NCBI RefSeq assembly: GCF_025210165.1
Contig: NZ_JAOASI010000029.1
Location: 60,165 to 124,164 of the forward strand
DNA: 64,000 bases
Reading direction: 5' to 3'
Source: Tepidibacter sp.
Lineage (GTDB): Bacteria; Bacillota; Clostridia; Peptostreptococcales; Peptostreptococcaceae
The notes beneath the pieces were generated by a model. That model was not told the origin of the DNA. It searched no databases and worked only from the letters and a program-made list of their open reading frames with translations. The stretch's first letter is position 1. Every line of letters begins with the position of its first letter. Below, piece after piece: positions 51,534 through 60,943 of this stretch. A program made the position numbers and the translations under genes.

Positions 51534-52622
51534 TTATTTTTTTATGCTAACCTTATATCCGTTCTTTATATTCTTCATTCCTTCTATTACTAATAAATCT
51601 CCTTTATTAATTCCTTTTACCTTTACATTGCTTCCTGATACATTTTGTAATTCTATGGTTCTTTTCATAGCTCTTGAATCTTTTATAATATATACATAAT
51701 CTACTCCATTAGCCATAACCGAGCTAATAGGTACCCAAATCCCATTTTCACTACCTATCTCAAATTTAATCTTAGCTATACTTCCTAACCTTAAATTATC
51801 ACCTACGACTTCAACTTCTGCATTATATGTTCTTGTATCTGAATCTGGTGCTTCAGATATATTTGTTATTTTACCTTTCACTGAAGAATTCTGTACATCA
51901 ATAAGAGCACTAGTTCCTATTTTTACTTTATCTAAATCATTTTGAGATATTCCTACATTTACTATTTGAATTGTACTTCTTACAACTACAACTGGATATC
52001 CTTGTGGTGCTAGTTCTCCTTCTTTATATAGTGTATCTACTATAATCCCATTTTGATTAGCATATATTGTAGAATCATTAAGCATACTTGTCTTATAATC
52101 ATAATCTGTTTTTGCCTTTTCAAATGTTGAAATAGCTTGATTATGAGTTCTTTGTAAAGTATCAACATTTAACTTTGCCTTATCATAATCGTCCATTGAT
52201 ATAATTTCTTTATTATAAAGTTTTTCTACTTTTTCAAAGTAATCTTGTGCATATTTTAAAGAATCCTTAGCCTTTTGAATATCTAAATTTGCTGTTTCCA
52301 TTGTAGCTCTTGCAGCATTAGCAGCATAGTTTAAATCTTTAATGTCAAGTTGTGCAAGCTTATCACCTTTTTTAACCTTTTGCCCTTTCTCAACATATAC
52401 TTTCCCAATTTTTCCAGGAGACTTGAAGCTATATTTTACAATTTCTTTAGAATCTACCGTTCCTATATAATCTAATGTAACTGGATTTTCTTTTTGTTCA
52501 ACCTTTTTAACTTTAACTGTTCTTACTTTTTCTGAAACCACTTCCTTTTCTTCTTTTGAACACCCTATTAATGAATATATCATTAAAATTAACATAAGAA
52601 TAATTCCTAATCTTTTTCTCAC
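51534..52622 (-). CDS. RND efflux adaptor (membrane fusion protein) lipoprotein
   Basis: A 362-residue membrane-fusion protein. The lipobox is in IYSLIGC (Cys near 21). A lipoyl-like half (GKIGKVYVEKGQKVKKGDKLAQLD near 71-94), a helical hairpin (about 95-180), and beta-barrel parts with VVDTLYKEGELAPQGYPV (near 200) follow. It links the RND pump to the TolC-like protein. GTG start after GGAGAGG. It is the first gene of the efflux operon, immediately downstream of three TetR-type operator sites. Confidence 0.92.
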   Translation of the reverse strand: MRKRLGIILMLILMIYSLIGCSKEEKEVVSEKVRTVKVKKVEQKENPVTLDYIGTVDSKEIVKYSFKSPGKIGKVYVEKGQKVKKGDKLAQLDIKDLNYAANAARATMETANLDIQKAKDSLKYAQDYFEKVEKLYNKEIISMDDYDKAKLNVDTLQRTHNQAISTFEKAKTDYDYKTSMLNDSTIYANQNGIIVDTLYKEGELAPQGYPVVVVRSTIQIVNVGISQNDLDKVKIGTSALIDVQNSSVKGKITNISEAPDSDTRTYNAEVEVVGDNLRLGSIAKIKFEIGSENGIWVPISSVMANGVDYVYIIKDSRAMKRTIELQNVSGSNVKVKGINKGDLLVIEGMKNIKNGYKVSIKK

Positions 52623-52665
52623 AATATCCTCTCCTTCATATATTTATATACATTGCTAACATCAG

Positions 52666-52744
52666 TGACCATCGGTCATTAATGGTTTAAAATACAAACT
52701 ACCGACCATCGATTGTTAACCAACGCTAAATGACCATCAGTCAT
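52666..52744 (-). promoter_or_regulatory. Three TetR-type operators before the efflux operon
   Basis: TGACCATCGGTCA (52666-52678) is a perfect palindrome except for the centre. ATGACCATCAGTCAT (52730-52744) is a close second. CCGACCATCGATTG (near 52702-52715) is a partial third. The same motif occurs before tetR at 53338-53352. Confidence 0.78.
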
Positions 52745-52759
52745 ATTTAATTAAAAAAA

Positions 52760-53323
52760 TTATGTAATTAACTTTTTTAATATATTTTTCAAAACCATCT
52801 CTGCTTCATCTATTGCATAAGGATTTTTCAAAACTATTGCATTGTAACAAGTATTTACAACCATATCTGCAATAATATATGCAAAAGTATCTGTACAAAA
52901 AATATCTATATTAGAATTGTTTTTTGTAGATTTTTTTGCCATTTCTTTTATAAATTCTATAATCTGTTTTTTGTATCTAAATTCTTTTTCATATGATAAA
53001 TTACTTTTCATCATTTTTAAAAAAGTAATGTCATTTTGAAATTCTTCTATAGAATATCTAATCTCAGTTAATTCTTCTGATTGTACTTGTTCCAAAGCTT
53101 TCTTTTTTTTAATATTTTTTATAATATTTTCTGCTACCTCTGTGAATATATCATCAATTAATTCATTTTTACTTTTATAGTATATATATAACGTTCCTTT
53201 TGCTATATCTGCTTTTTTTACAATATCATTTACAGAAGTTTTTTCTAAACCTTTTTCATAAAAAAGCTCTTTCGCTACTTTTTTTATATACTCTCTGCTT
53301 ATATTTTTTTTATTATGTTCCAT
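52760..53323 (-). CDS. TetR-family repressor of the efflux operon
   Basis: A 187-residue TetR repressor. The N-terminal helix-turn-helix reads LFYEKGLEKTSVNDIVKKAD and IAKGTLYIYYKSKNELI (residues 17-56), the strongest family signature. The rest is a helical ligand-binding domain. It lies just upstream of the adaptor-RND-TolC operon on the same strand. Palindromes of one type flank both ends of the gene. It should repress itself and the pump and be released by a pump substrate. Confidence 0.92.
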   Translation of the reverse strand: MEHNKKNISREYIKKVAKELFYEKGLEKTSVNDIVKKADIAKGTLYIYYKSKNELIDDIFTEVAENIIKNIKKKKALEQVQSEELTEIRYSIEEFQNDITFLKMMKSNLSYEKEFRYKKQIIEFIKEMAKKSTKNNSNIDIFCTDTFAYIIADMVVNTCYNAIVLKNPYAIDEAEMVLKNILKKLIT

Positions 53324-53337
53324 TAATCACCCTCCCC

Positions 53338-53352
53338 ATGACCACTGGTCAT
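53338..53352 (-). promoter_or_regulatory. TetR-type operator before tetR
   Basis: ATGACCACTGGTCAT, a perfect 7-bp inverted repeat about one base centre, 15 bp before the tetR start. It matches the sites at 52666 and 52730. Confidence 0.8.
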
Positions 53353-53398
53353 TAAATATTTTAACATACACTTTTTATAAAATCAATACTGTATATTA

Positions 53399-53436
53399 AA
53401 AAAGGTCTTAATATCTGAGATATTAAGACCTTTTAA
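53399..53436 (-). terminator. Terminator of ppdK
   Basis: AAAGGTCTTAATATC / GATATTAAGACCTTT with a TGA loop and flanking A/T runs. Confidence 0.9.
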
Positions 53437-53440
53437 ATTA

Positions 53441-56077
53441 CTAAGCCATAGATACTTGTGATTTTTCTTTCAATACTGCTTGAGCAGCTGCAAGTCTAGC
53501 AATTGGTACTCTATAAGGAGAACAAGATACATAATTAAGTCCTATATCATGGCAAAACTCTACAGAAGCAGGCTCTCCTCCATGTTCTCCACATATACCA
53601 AGTTTTATATCTTTTCTTGTTTCTCTTCCAAGTTTTGATGCCATTTTAACTAGTTTTCCAACACCATTTTTATCTAATACTTGGAATGGATCTTTTTCAA
53701 ATAGTTCTTTAGATTCATACTCTACTAGGAATTTATTTGCATCATCTCTAGAGAATCCATATGTCATTTGAGTTAAATCATTAGTTCCAAAACTAAAGAA
53801 CTCAGCTTCTTTTGCTATTTCATCAGCAGTAAGTGCTGCTCTTGGAACTTCTATCATAGTTCCAACCATATACTTCATATCTATTTTTGATTCTTTTAAA
53901 ACATCTTCTACTACATTTACAACAAACTCTTTTATATATTTAAGTTCATTTATATCTCCAATAAGAGGTATCATAATCTCTGGTGATACATCAAAGCCTT
54001 TATTTTTAGCATCAATTGCACCCTCCATTATAGCTCTTGCCTGCATCATATATATTTCAGGATAGGTTACAGCAAGACGGCATCCTCTGTGTCCAAGCAT
54101 AGGGTTAAACTCTTCTAAATCTTCAATTCTCTTTTCTATATCTTCATAGGATATATTCATATCATCAGCTAAGTTTTTTATATCTTCTTCTTTCTTAGGT
54201 AAAAATTCATGAAGAGGAGGATCTAAAAGTCTTATAGTTGCCTCTCTTCCTTCCATAGCTTCAAATATTTGTGCAAAGTCTTCTCTTTGCATAGGAAGTA
54301 ATTTTTCTAAAGCCTCTTGTCTTTCATCTATAGTCTTAGATAAAATCATTTTTCTAACAACAGGGATTCTATCTTCTTCAAAGAACATATGCTCTGTTCT
54401 ACAAAGACCTATACCCTCAGCTCCAAATTTAACAGCAGTTTTAGCATCCTTTGGAGTATCAGCATTAGTTCTTACCTTAAGAACTCTTATCTCGTCTACC
54501 CAATCCATAAACTCTTCAAATTTTCCTACAAGCTCAACTTCATGTTTAGGTATATTTCCTATGTAAACACTACCAGTTGATCCATCAAGAGATATATATT
54601 CTCCTTCTTTTATAACAATATCTTTAACTCTAAGTTCTTTTTTATCTTCATGAACTTTTATATCTGAACACCCTGCTACACAACACTTACCCATGCCTCT
54701 TGCAACAACAGCTGCATGTGATGTCATTCCGCCTCTTGCAGTAAGTATCCCCTCACTTGATACCATTCCTTCTATATCTTCTGGTGATGTTTCAAGTCTT
54801 ACAAGTATAGCTTTTTCTCCATTTTCATTAGCAGTAACAACATCATTTGCATTAAAGTATACTTTTCCAGATGCTGCACCAGGAGAAGCTGGAAGTCCTT
54901 TTGATATAAGAGTTGCTGTCTTTAGTGCTTTTTCCTCAAAGTTAGGATGTAACAGTTGATCTAGTTGTTTAGGATCTACTCTCATTATAGCTTCTTCTTT
55001 ATTTATTAATTTTTCATTTACCATATCAACAGCTATGTTTATAGCGGCCTTTGCTGTACGCTTTCCATTTCTAGTTTGTAGAATATATAAATTCTCATTT
55101 TCTATAGTAAACTCTATATCCTGCATATCCTTATAGTGATTTTCAAGTATTTCAGTTATATTTTCAAATTTATTATATATATCAGGCATGATATTTTTTA
55201 AACTAGCTATAGGTTCAGGTGTTCTAATACCAGCAACTACATCCTCACCTTGAGCATCTACTAAATACTCTCCGAATAATATATTTTCACCAGTAGATGG
55301 GTTTCTTGTAAATGCAACTCCTGTACCTGATGTTTTTCCCATGTTTCCAAATACCATAGATTGTATATTTACAGCAGTTCCTAGATTATGAGGTATGTCA
55401 TTTAACTTTCTATATACATCAGCTCTTGGGTTGTTCCATGAGTCAAATACAGCCTTTACAGCTAATATTAATTGCTCCTTAGGATTATCTGGAAACTCTT
55501 GTCTTAATTCCTTCTTATAAATATTTTTAAATTCCTTAACTATCTCTTTTAAATCATCAACTGTAAGTTCTGTATCATATTTATATCCTTTTGATTCTTT
55601 TACATTATCTAGTATTCTTTCAAACTTATATTTTTGAATTCCCATAACAACATCTGAAAACATTTGAATAAATCTTCTATAACTATCATAAGCAAATCTT
55701 TCATTATTAGTTTTTTTAGAAAGTGCTTCTACAGCTATATCGTTAAGTCCTAAGTTAAGTATAGTATCCATCATTCCAGGCATAGATATAACAGCACCTG
55801 ATCTTACTGAAAGAAGAAGCGGATTTTCATTATCTCCTAATTTTTTATCTAAAGTTTTTTCTAATTTTGAAAGATTATCCATTATTTGATCTAAAAGTTC
55901 ATCCCAAATCTTTTTATCTTTAGTATAGTAAGTATTACAAGCATCTGTTGTAATTGTAAACCCTGGAGGAACTGGAAGTCCTATTTTAGTCATTTCAGCT
56001 AAATTAGCTCCTTTTCCACCTAATAGATTTTTCATTTCCTTTGAACCTTCGTTAAAGCTGTATACAAATTTCCCCAC
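53441..56077 (-). CDS. ppdK: Pyruvate, phosphate dikinase
   Basis: An 878-residue enzyme that interconverts pyruvate, ATP and phosphate with phosphoenolpyruvate, AMP and pyrophosphate. The N-terminal ATP-grasp domain (LGGKGANLAEMTKIGLPVPPG, shown in part: GGKGANLAEM) is followed by the swivelling domain with the phosphorylated His in GGMTSHAAVVARGMGKCCV (near 452), and the C-terminal PEP/pyruvate TIM barrel (MIEVPRAALTADEIA, FSFGTNDLTQMTYGFSRDD, GICGEHGGEP). In anaerobes it serves glycolysis or gluconeogenesis with pyrophosphate. It ends a unit with its Ser/Thr kinase-type regulator and CcpN, 65 bp upstream. Confidence 0.98.
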   Translation of the reverse strand: MGKFVYSFNEGSKEMKNLLGGKGANLAEMTKIGLPVPPGFTITTDACNTYYTKDKKIWDELLDQIMDNLSKLEKTLDKKLGDNENPLLLSVRSGAVISMPGMMDTILNLGLNDIAVEALSKKTNNERFAYDSYRRFIQMFSDVVMGIQKYKFERILDNVKESKGYKYDTELTVDDLKEIVKEFKNIYKKELRQEFPDNPKEQLILAVKAVFDSWNNPRADVYRKLNDIPHNLGTAVNIQSMVFGNMGKTSGTGVAFTRNPSTGENILFGEYLVDAQGEDVVAGIRTPEPIASLKNIMPDIYNKFENITEILENHYKDMQDIEFTIENENLYILQTRNGKRTAKAAINIAVDMVNEKLINKEEAIMRVDPKQLDQLLHPNFEEKALKTATLISKGLPASPGAASGKVYFNANDVVTANENGEKAILVRLETSPEDIEGMVSSEGILTARGGMTSHAAVVARGMGKCCVAGCSDIKVHEDKKELRVKDIVIKEGEYISLDGSTGSVYIGNIPKHEVELVGKFEEFMDWVDEIRVLKVRTNADTPKDAKTAVKFGAEGIGLCRTEHMFFEEDRIPVVRKMILSKTIDERQEALEKLLPMQREDFAQIFEAMEGREATIRLLDPPLHEFLPKKEEDIKNLADDMNISYEDIEKRIEDLEEFNPMLGHRGCRLAVTYPEIYMMQARAIMEGAIDAKNKGFDVSPEIMIPLIGDINELKYIKEFVVNVVEDVLKESKIDMKYMVGTMIEVPRAALTADEIAKEAEFFSFGTNDLTQMTYGFSRDDANKFLVEYESKELFEKDPFQVLDKNGVGKLVKMASKLGRETRKDIKLGICGEHGGEPASVEFCHDIGLNYVSCSPYRVPIARLAAAQAVLKEKSQVSMA

Positions 56078-56142
56078 TTTTTACACTCTCCCTTTAATAT
56101 TATTAATCAGCTTATATTTTTAGTAATTAGTATGATTTTATG

Positions 56143-56979
56143 TTAATTATTAAGAAATCCCTTATACACTCTAAGACCATTTTCTTTCATTATATTTATA
56201 ATAAGTCCTGCTGTTTCTTCAATTGCTTTATTTGATACATCTATTATTGGGCAACCTAATTTCTTCATTATATTTTCTGCGTATTCAATTTCTTCTAGTA
56301 TTCGTTGCATATTTGCATAATTGGCATTTCCAGAGAGTCCTAATGCCTTCAATCTCTCTTGTCTTATCTGATTTAACTTTTCTGGAGTATTAGTAAGTCC
56401 TATTATTTTTTTATTAGATACTTCAAACAATTCCTTAGGTACTGGAACTTCAGGAACTAAAGGTACATTAGCTACTTTTATATTTTTATTTGCAAGGTAC
56501 ATACTAAGAGGAGTTTTAGAAGTTCTAGATATACCAACTAACACTAAGTCTGATTTTATAAGTCCTCTTGAATCTTTTCCATCATCATATTTTACAGCAA
56601 ATTCTATAGCCTCTACTCTCTTAAAATACTTTTCATCAAGTTTTCTTATTATCCCAGGCTCTCTTAATGGATTAAAATCTGTTCTTAAACTTATAGCATT
56701 TATAAGAGGATTTATTAAATCTAATCCTGGTATATTATTGTCTTTACAAAATTCCACTGTACGATTTGCAAGTTCTAAATCCACAAGTGTGTAAACTATT
56801 ATAGAGTTTTGGTATTTTGCATCATTTAATATTTCATCTAAAAACTGTTTATCCAGTACATATGGATATTTTCTTATTTCATAGTTTTTTAAATTAAACT
56901 GACCTATAGAAGCTTTTGCTACTTGTTCTCCTGTCTCTCCTAGAGAATCAGATATTATATATATAACTAACTTTTCCAT
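56143..56979 (-). CDS. PPDK regulatory protein (kinase/pyrophosphorylase)
   Basis: A 278-residue member of the DUF299 family. It inactivates PPDK by ADP-dependent phosphorylation of a threonine and reactivates it by phosphate-dependent dephosphorylation. The P-loop GISRTSKTPLS (near 148-158) and a hydrophobic N-terminus YIISDSLGETGEQVAKA are family hallmarks. It lies between ccpN and ppdK, which matches conserved order, so substrate assignment by context is strong. It starts 14 bp after ccpN ends, with an AAAGGAG site. Confidence 0.94.
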   Translation of the reverse strand: MEKLVIYIISDSLGETGEQVAKASIGQFNLKNYEIRKYPYVLDKQFLDEILNDAKYQNSIIVYTLVDLELANRTVEFCKDNNIPGLDLINPLINAISLRTDFNPLREPGIIRKLDEKYFKRVEAIEFAVKYDDGKDSRGLIKSDLVLVGISRTSKTPLSMYLANKNIKVANVPLVPEVPVPKELFEVSNKKIIGLTNTPEKLNQIRQERLKALGLSGNANYANMQRILEEIEYAENIMKKLGCPIIDVSNKAIEETAGLIINIMKENGLRVYKGFLNN

Positions 56980-56993
56980 AATACACTCCTTTA

Positions 56994-57629
56994 TTATTCA
57001 AATAACTCTAAAAATAATTTTGTTATATTAGTTTTGGATACTCTACCTATTACTTTGTAGTGCTCTTTATTATCTTTTAATTCATTTTTTACTACAGGCA
57101 CAGAATCAACTTCATGCTCTATTATTTTTCTTACCACTTTAATTACAGTATCTTCTTCTTTACACATAATAATATTTGGCATTCTAGTCATAATCATACC
57201 TACTGGTATTTTATTTATATCAATGCCACCTATAGTGCTTTTAAGTAAATCTTTTCTAGACACTACACCTGATAAATGGCCATTATTTATTATATATATA
57301 CTTCCCACATCTTCTAAGAACATAGTGACAATAGCATTATATACTGTTGTTTCTTCTGTAAGCATTACTGGTATACTCATTATTTCACTAACCTTTTTGT
57401 TCTTTGATTCTTCTGATATTATATGATTTTGATTTATTCCTGAATAAAAATAACCAACCTTTGGTCTTGCATCCAATATTCCAGTCATAGTAAGTATTGC
57501 AAGATCCGGTCTTAAAGTTGCTCTTGTAACATTTAACATTGATGCTATATTTTCACTAGTTATAGGCTGATGCTCTTTAACTATATCTATTATCTTTATT
57601 TGTCTATCGTTAAATTGTATATTAAACAC
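56994..57629 (-). CDS. ccpN: CcpN-type repressor (HTH plus CBS pair)
   Basis: A 211-residue transcription regulator. A winged helix-turn-helix at the N-terminus (ITSENIASMLNVTRATLRPDLAILTMTG, seen as NIASMLNVTRATLRPDLA) is followed by two CBS domains (MSIPVMLTEETTVYNAI, VVSRKDLLKS, MIEHEVDSVPVV-like block near 175). CcpN represses gluconeogenic genes in response to ATP/ADP in B. subtilis. Co-location with the PPDK regulator and ppdK fits that role. The annotated GTG start has AGAGG directly abutting it and no well-spaced site, so the exact N-terminus is uncertain. Confidence 0.88.
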   Translation of the reverse strand: MFNIQFNDRQIKIIDIVKEHQPITSENIASMLNVTRATLRPDLAILTMTGILDARPKVGYFYSGINQNHIISEESKNKKVSEIMSIPVMLTEETTVYNAIVTMFLEDVGSIYIINNGHLSGVVSRKDLLKSTIGGIDINKIPVGMIMTRMPNIIMCKEEDTVIKVVRKIIEHEVDSVPVVKNELKDNKEHYKVIGRVSKTNITKLFLELFE

Positions 57630-57731
57630 CTCTTTTCAAACAATGTGATATACTTTTTATCCTCAACTTCTTATATAGTATATTATATATATATATTTGT
57701 TATGTGTAAATAAGAAAATTAAATTTATAAC

Positions 57732-57867
57732 AAAAAATTCGTCTACTCGCTATCGGGGTGACTCATATCGCCAAGGCTCCGTTGTTCAAAAACAATTGCA
57801 AGTACACTTGTTCAATCAATATTATTCACAAAACAAAAAATTTATAGTAGCTTAAGTATAAGTAAAA
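57732..57867 (+). repeat. Dispersed repeat family 1, copy F
   Basis: AATTCGTCTACTCGCTATCG then GGGTGACTCATATCGCCAAG. The left hairpin arm is deleted (CCAAGGCTCCGTTG remains). TTATTCACA at 57822-57830 fits the DnaA-box pattern TTATNCACA. It ends TTTATAGTAGCTTAAGTATA. It fills the gap between glyS and ccpN. Confidence 0.78.
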
Positions 57868-57893
57868 AGTCGGGAATTTCTCCCGACTTTTTT
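57864..57893 (-). terminator. Terminator of glyQS
   Basis: AAAAAGTCGGGA / TCCCGACTTTTT stem with a T-run on the minus strand, 2 bp after glyS. Confidence 0.9.
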
Positions 57894-57894
57894 A

Positions 57895-59964
57895 TTATTT
57901 ATATACTATTTTTGAAAGATCACATATTAAAAGCATAGTATCATATATTTGTTTTAATAAAGCTAATCTATTATTTTTAATATTTTCATCTTTATCCATA
58001 ATCATTACAGTATCGAATAAATTATCAATAGGGTTTTTAAGTACAATAAATTCATCCAAAGCCTTAGAATATTCTTTTTTATCTATAGATGATTTAACAG
58101 TATGTTTTACTTTTTTAAACTCATAATATAGAACTTTTTCTTCTTTAGCTTGTAAATATTCTTCCTTTATTTCACTCGACTCAGCTTTCTGAGCTAAAGT
58201 AGATACCCTGTTGAATCCAGTTAATATTTCTATTATTTCATCTTTGTTTATCCACATATTAAGTTCTTTTGCTCTATTGTACATATCAGATACATCATCG
58301 ATATGAGAGCTAATAATAGCATCTATAACATCATATCTTATACCCATTTCACTGAATATATTTTTTATTCTTTGATTAAAGAAATCTAATATTTCCGAAC
58401 TTATCTTTTCTTTATCAAACTTTAGGTTATCATAATTACTTAGGGCATAATCTATTATATTTTTCAAACTTACATTTATATTTTTATCCATTAATATATT
58501 AATTATACCTAAGGCTTGTCTTCTTAATGCATATGGATCTTGAGATCCTGTAGGTTGTATTCCTATTGCAAAAAATCCTGCTATTGAATCCATTTTATCA
58601 GCTATAGATATAATAGTTCCAGAATTTTTAGTAGGTAGTATATCACCTGAAAATCTAGGAAGATAGTGCTCGAATATAGCATCAGCTATTACCTTATTCT
58701 CACCAGATACCTTAGCATATTCTCTTCCCATAACACCTTGAAGTTCTGTAAATTCAAATACCATATTAGTAACTAAATCTGCTTTACATATTTTTGCAGC
58801 TCTCATAGTATTCTCTTCATCTTGTTCATATCCAAATTCAGAAGTTAGTTTTTTAGATAATTTCTCTATTCTTAAAGTTTTATCATATATAGTTCCTAAT
58901 TGTTCTTGGAATACTACATTTTTAAGCTTTTCAATATATTTATCAAGCTCAATTTTAGTATCTTCTTTATAGAAAAATTGTGCATCAGCAAGTCTTGCCT
59001 CTAAAACTTTTTCATTTCCCTTTTTTACATTTTCAATTTTATAATCAGTACCGTTTCTAACAGTTATAAAATTAGGTAATAACTCTTTATCTTCTCTTAA
59101 TACAGGGAAATATCTTTGATGTTCTTTCATAGGTGTTATTATAACTTCCTTTGGAAGCTTTAAATAATCTTTTTCAAATTCACCATAAAAAGCTGTTGGA
59201 TATTCAAGCAGATAAGTAACCTCATTTAATAAATCTTCATCCATTAATACTTGTCCATTTAATGAACTTGCAACCTCTATACATTGTTTTCTTATAATTT
59301 CTTTTCTCTCATTTTGATCAAGTATTACATAGTTTTTTCTAAGTTCATCTAGATATTCATCAACTGAATTTACAGTTATATTTTCTTTACCTAAGAATCT
59401 ATGTCCTCTTGTAACATTAGATGATTTTATTCCTTCTATTTCAAAATCAAGAATTTGTCCATTGTATATAGATAATATCCATCTAATAGGTCTTGTAAAT
59501 CTTAATTGCTTCCCTCCCCATTTCATAGTTTTTGGGTAATTTATAGATTTTATTAAATTAGGAAGAATATCCTTTAATACATCTTCTGTATTTTTTCCTT
59601 CTTCTCTTAATTTAGCAAATACATACTCTTCCTTACCTGCAACCTTGAAATATAAATCTGCTATATTTAATCCTTTACTTCTCATAAAACCTTGAAGAGG
59701 TTTTGTAGGTTCATTATTATCATCAAAAGCTATTCTTTTTGCAGGTCCTTTTATTTCTTCTTCTAAATCATTTTGACTATCAGATAGACCCTCTATTATC
59801 AAAGTAAGTCTTCTTGGTGTTCCGTAAGTTTTTATATCTTCAAAATTTATTCTATTTTCATTTAAGAATTTTTTTGAGTTTTCCTTTAATTGTTTTAAAG
59901 AACTATCCATAAATCTTGCTGGAATTTCTTCACATCCAATTTCAAATAAAAGATACTTATTCAT
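57895..59964 (-). CDS. glyS: Glycyl-tRNA synthetase beta subunit
   Basis: A 689-residue subunit of the alpha2-beta2 glycyl-tRNA synthetase, the usual length. The start LLFEIGCEEIPARFM and the HD-like core (TEL.GVMGREYA, seen as FTELQGVMGREYAKVSGE near 405) are hallmarks. The C-terminal part is the tRNA-binding region with DALR-type helices. It follows glyQ by one base, so the two are coupled. No T-box precedes glyQS in this window. The terminator after glyS separates it from ccpN. Confidence 0.97.
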   Translation of the reverse strand: MNKYLLFEIGCEEIPARFMDSSLKQLKENSKKFLNENRINFEDIKTYGTPRRLTLIIEGLSDSQNDLEEEIKGPAKRIAFDDNNEPTKPLQGFMRSKGLNIADLYFKVAGKEEYVFAKLREEGKNTEDVLKDILPNLIKSINYPKTMKWGGKQLRFTRPIRWILSIYNGQILDFEIEGIKSSNVTRGHRFLGKENITVNSVDEYLDELRKNYVILDQNERKEIIRKQCIEVASSLNGQVLMDEDLLNEVTYLLEYPTAFYGEFEKDYLKLPKEVIITPMKEHQRYFPVLREDKELLPNFITVRNGTDYKIENVKKGNEKVLEARLADAQFFYKEDTKIELDKYIEKLKNVVFQEQLGTIYDKTLRIEKLSKKLTSEFGYEQDEENTMRAAKICKADLVTNMVFEFTELQGVMGREYAKVSGENKVIADAIFEHYLPRFSGDILPTKNSGTIISIADKMDSIAGFFAIGIQPTGSQDPYALRRQALGIINILMDKNINVSLKNIIDYALSNYDNLKFDKEKISSEILDFFNQRIKNIFSEMGIRYDVIDAIISSHIDDVSDMYNRAKELNMWINKDEIIEILTGFNRVSTLAQKAESSEIKEEYLQAKEEKVLYYEFKKVKHTVKSSIDKKEYSKALDEFIVLKNPIDNLFDTVMIMDKDENIKNNRLALLKQIYDTMLLICDLSKIVYK

Positions 59965-59965
59965 A

Positions 59966-60844
59966 CTACTTTCCCCCTTTCTTTAAAAGAGGGTATCCCA
60001 TTTCTTCTCTTTGTTTAACGTAAGTACTAGCAACCATTTTCGCCATATTTCTAACTTTTGCTATAAAAGATGCTCTTTCACTTACACCAATAGCCCCTCT
60101 TGCGTCTAATACATTAAATGTATGGGAACATTTTAATATATAATCATAAGCTGGCTGAACCAAGCCTTTTTCTAATAGTTTTTTAGCTTCTTCTTCATAA
60201 GCATTGAAGTGTTCAAACATCATATCAGTATTTCCTTCTTCAAAGCTATAAACAGAATGCTCATATTCCGCCTTTTGGAATATATCTCTATAAGTTATTT
60301 CATCATTCCACTGAAGGTCGTACACATCATCTTTTTCTTGAATATACATAGCAAGTCTTTCAAGTCCATAAGTAATCTCTGCTGATTCAAGTTCACAATC
60401 TATATTACCAACTTGTTGAAAATATGTAAATTGAGTTACTTCCATACCATCAAGCCAAACTTCCCATCCAAGTCCCCAAGCTCCAACAGCAGCAGCTTCC
60501 CAGTTATCTTCTACAAATCTTATATCATGTTCTTGCGGGTTTATTCCTATAGCCTTTAAACTGTCTAAATATAATTCTTGTACATTATCCGGAGATGGCT
60601 TAAGTATCACTTGAAACTGGTGGTGTTGATATAATCTATTAGGATTTTCTCCATATCTCGCATCCGTTGGTCTTCTTGAAGGTTCTACATAACAAACTTT
60701 CCAAGGTTCAGGCCCAAGTGATTTCAAAAATGTATAAGGGCTCATAGTTCCTGCTCCCTTTTCTACATCATAAGGATTCATTACTATACAGCCTTGCTTC
60801 GACCAGTAGTCTTGTAGAGAAAGTATCATATTTTGAAAATTCAT
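59966..60844 (-). CDS. glyQ: Glycyl-tRNA synthetase alpha subunit
   Basis: A 292-residue class II catalytic subunit. The signature [26 protein letters not shown] (seen as [17 protein letters not shown], near 10-26), [27 protein letters not shown] block (present as [17 protein letters not shown]) and [13 protein letters not shown] are highly conserved. It makes glycyl-adenylate and pairs with the beta subunit. An AGGAGGAAA site precedes ATG. Upstream is the terminator of the DUF4342 gene, so glyQ probably has its own promoter in the 99-bp gap. Confidence 0.98.
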   Translation of the reverse strand: MNFQNMILSLQDYWSKQGCIVMNPYDVEKGAGTMSPYTFLKSLGPEPWKVCYVEPSRRPTDARYGENPNRLYQHHQFQVILKPSPDNVQELYLDSLKAIGINPQEHDIRFVEDNWEAAAVGAWGLGWEVWLDGMEVTQFTYFQQVGNIDCELESAEITYGLERLAMYIQEKDDVYDLQWNDEITYRDIFQKAEYEHSVYSFEEGNTDMMFEHFNAYEEEAKKLLEKGLVQPAYDYILKCSHTFNVLDARGAIGVSERASFIAKVRNMAKMVASTYVKQREEMGYPLLKKGGK

Positions 60845-60870
60845 TTTTTTTCCTCCTATACTTATTTAAA

Positions 60871-60907
60871 AAATTTAGCCTTTCGCTTTTGGCGAAAGGC
60901 TAAATTT
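60871..60907 (-). terminator. Terminator of the DUF4342 gene
   Basis: AAATTTAGCCTTTCGC / GCGAAAGGCTAAATTT, a perfect 16-bp stem with a five-base loop. Confidence 0.9.
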
Positions 60908-60943
60908 TAAACAATTCTAACTCTAAATTTAACAAAATCAGGG

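Noticed and set aside
60845..60943. Possible T-box before glyQ
   Set aside because: Glycyl-tRNA synthetase genes often have one, but the 99-bp gap has no T-box core and only the terminator of the preceding gene.
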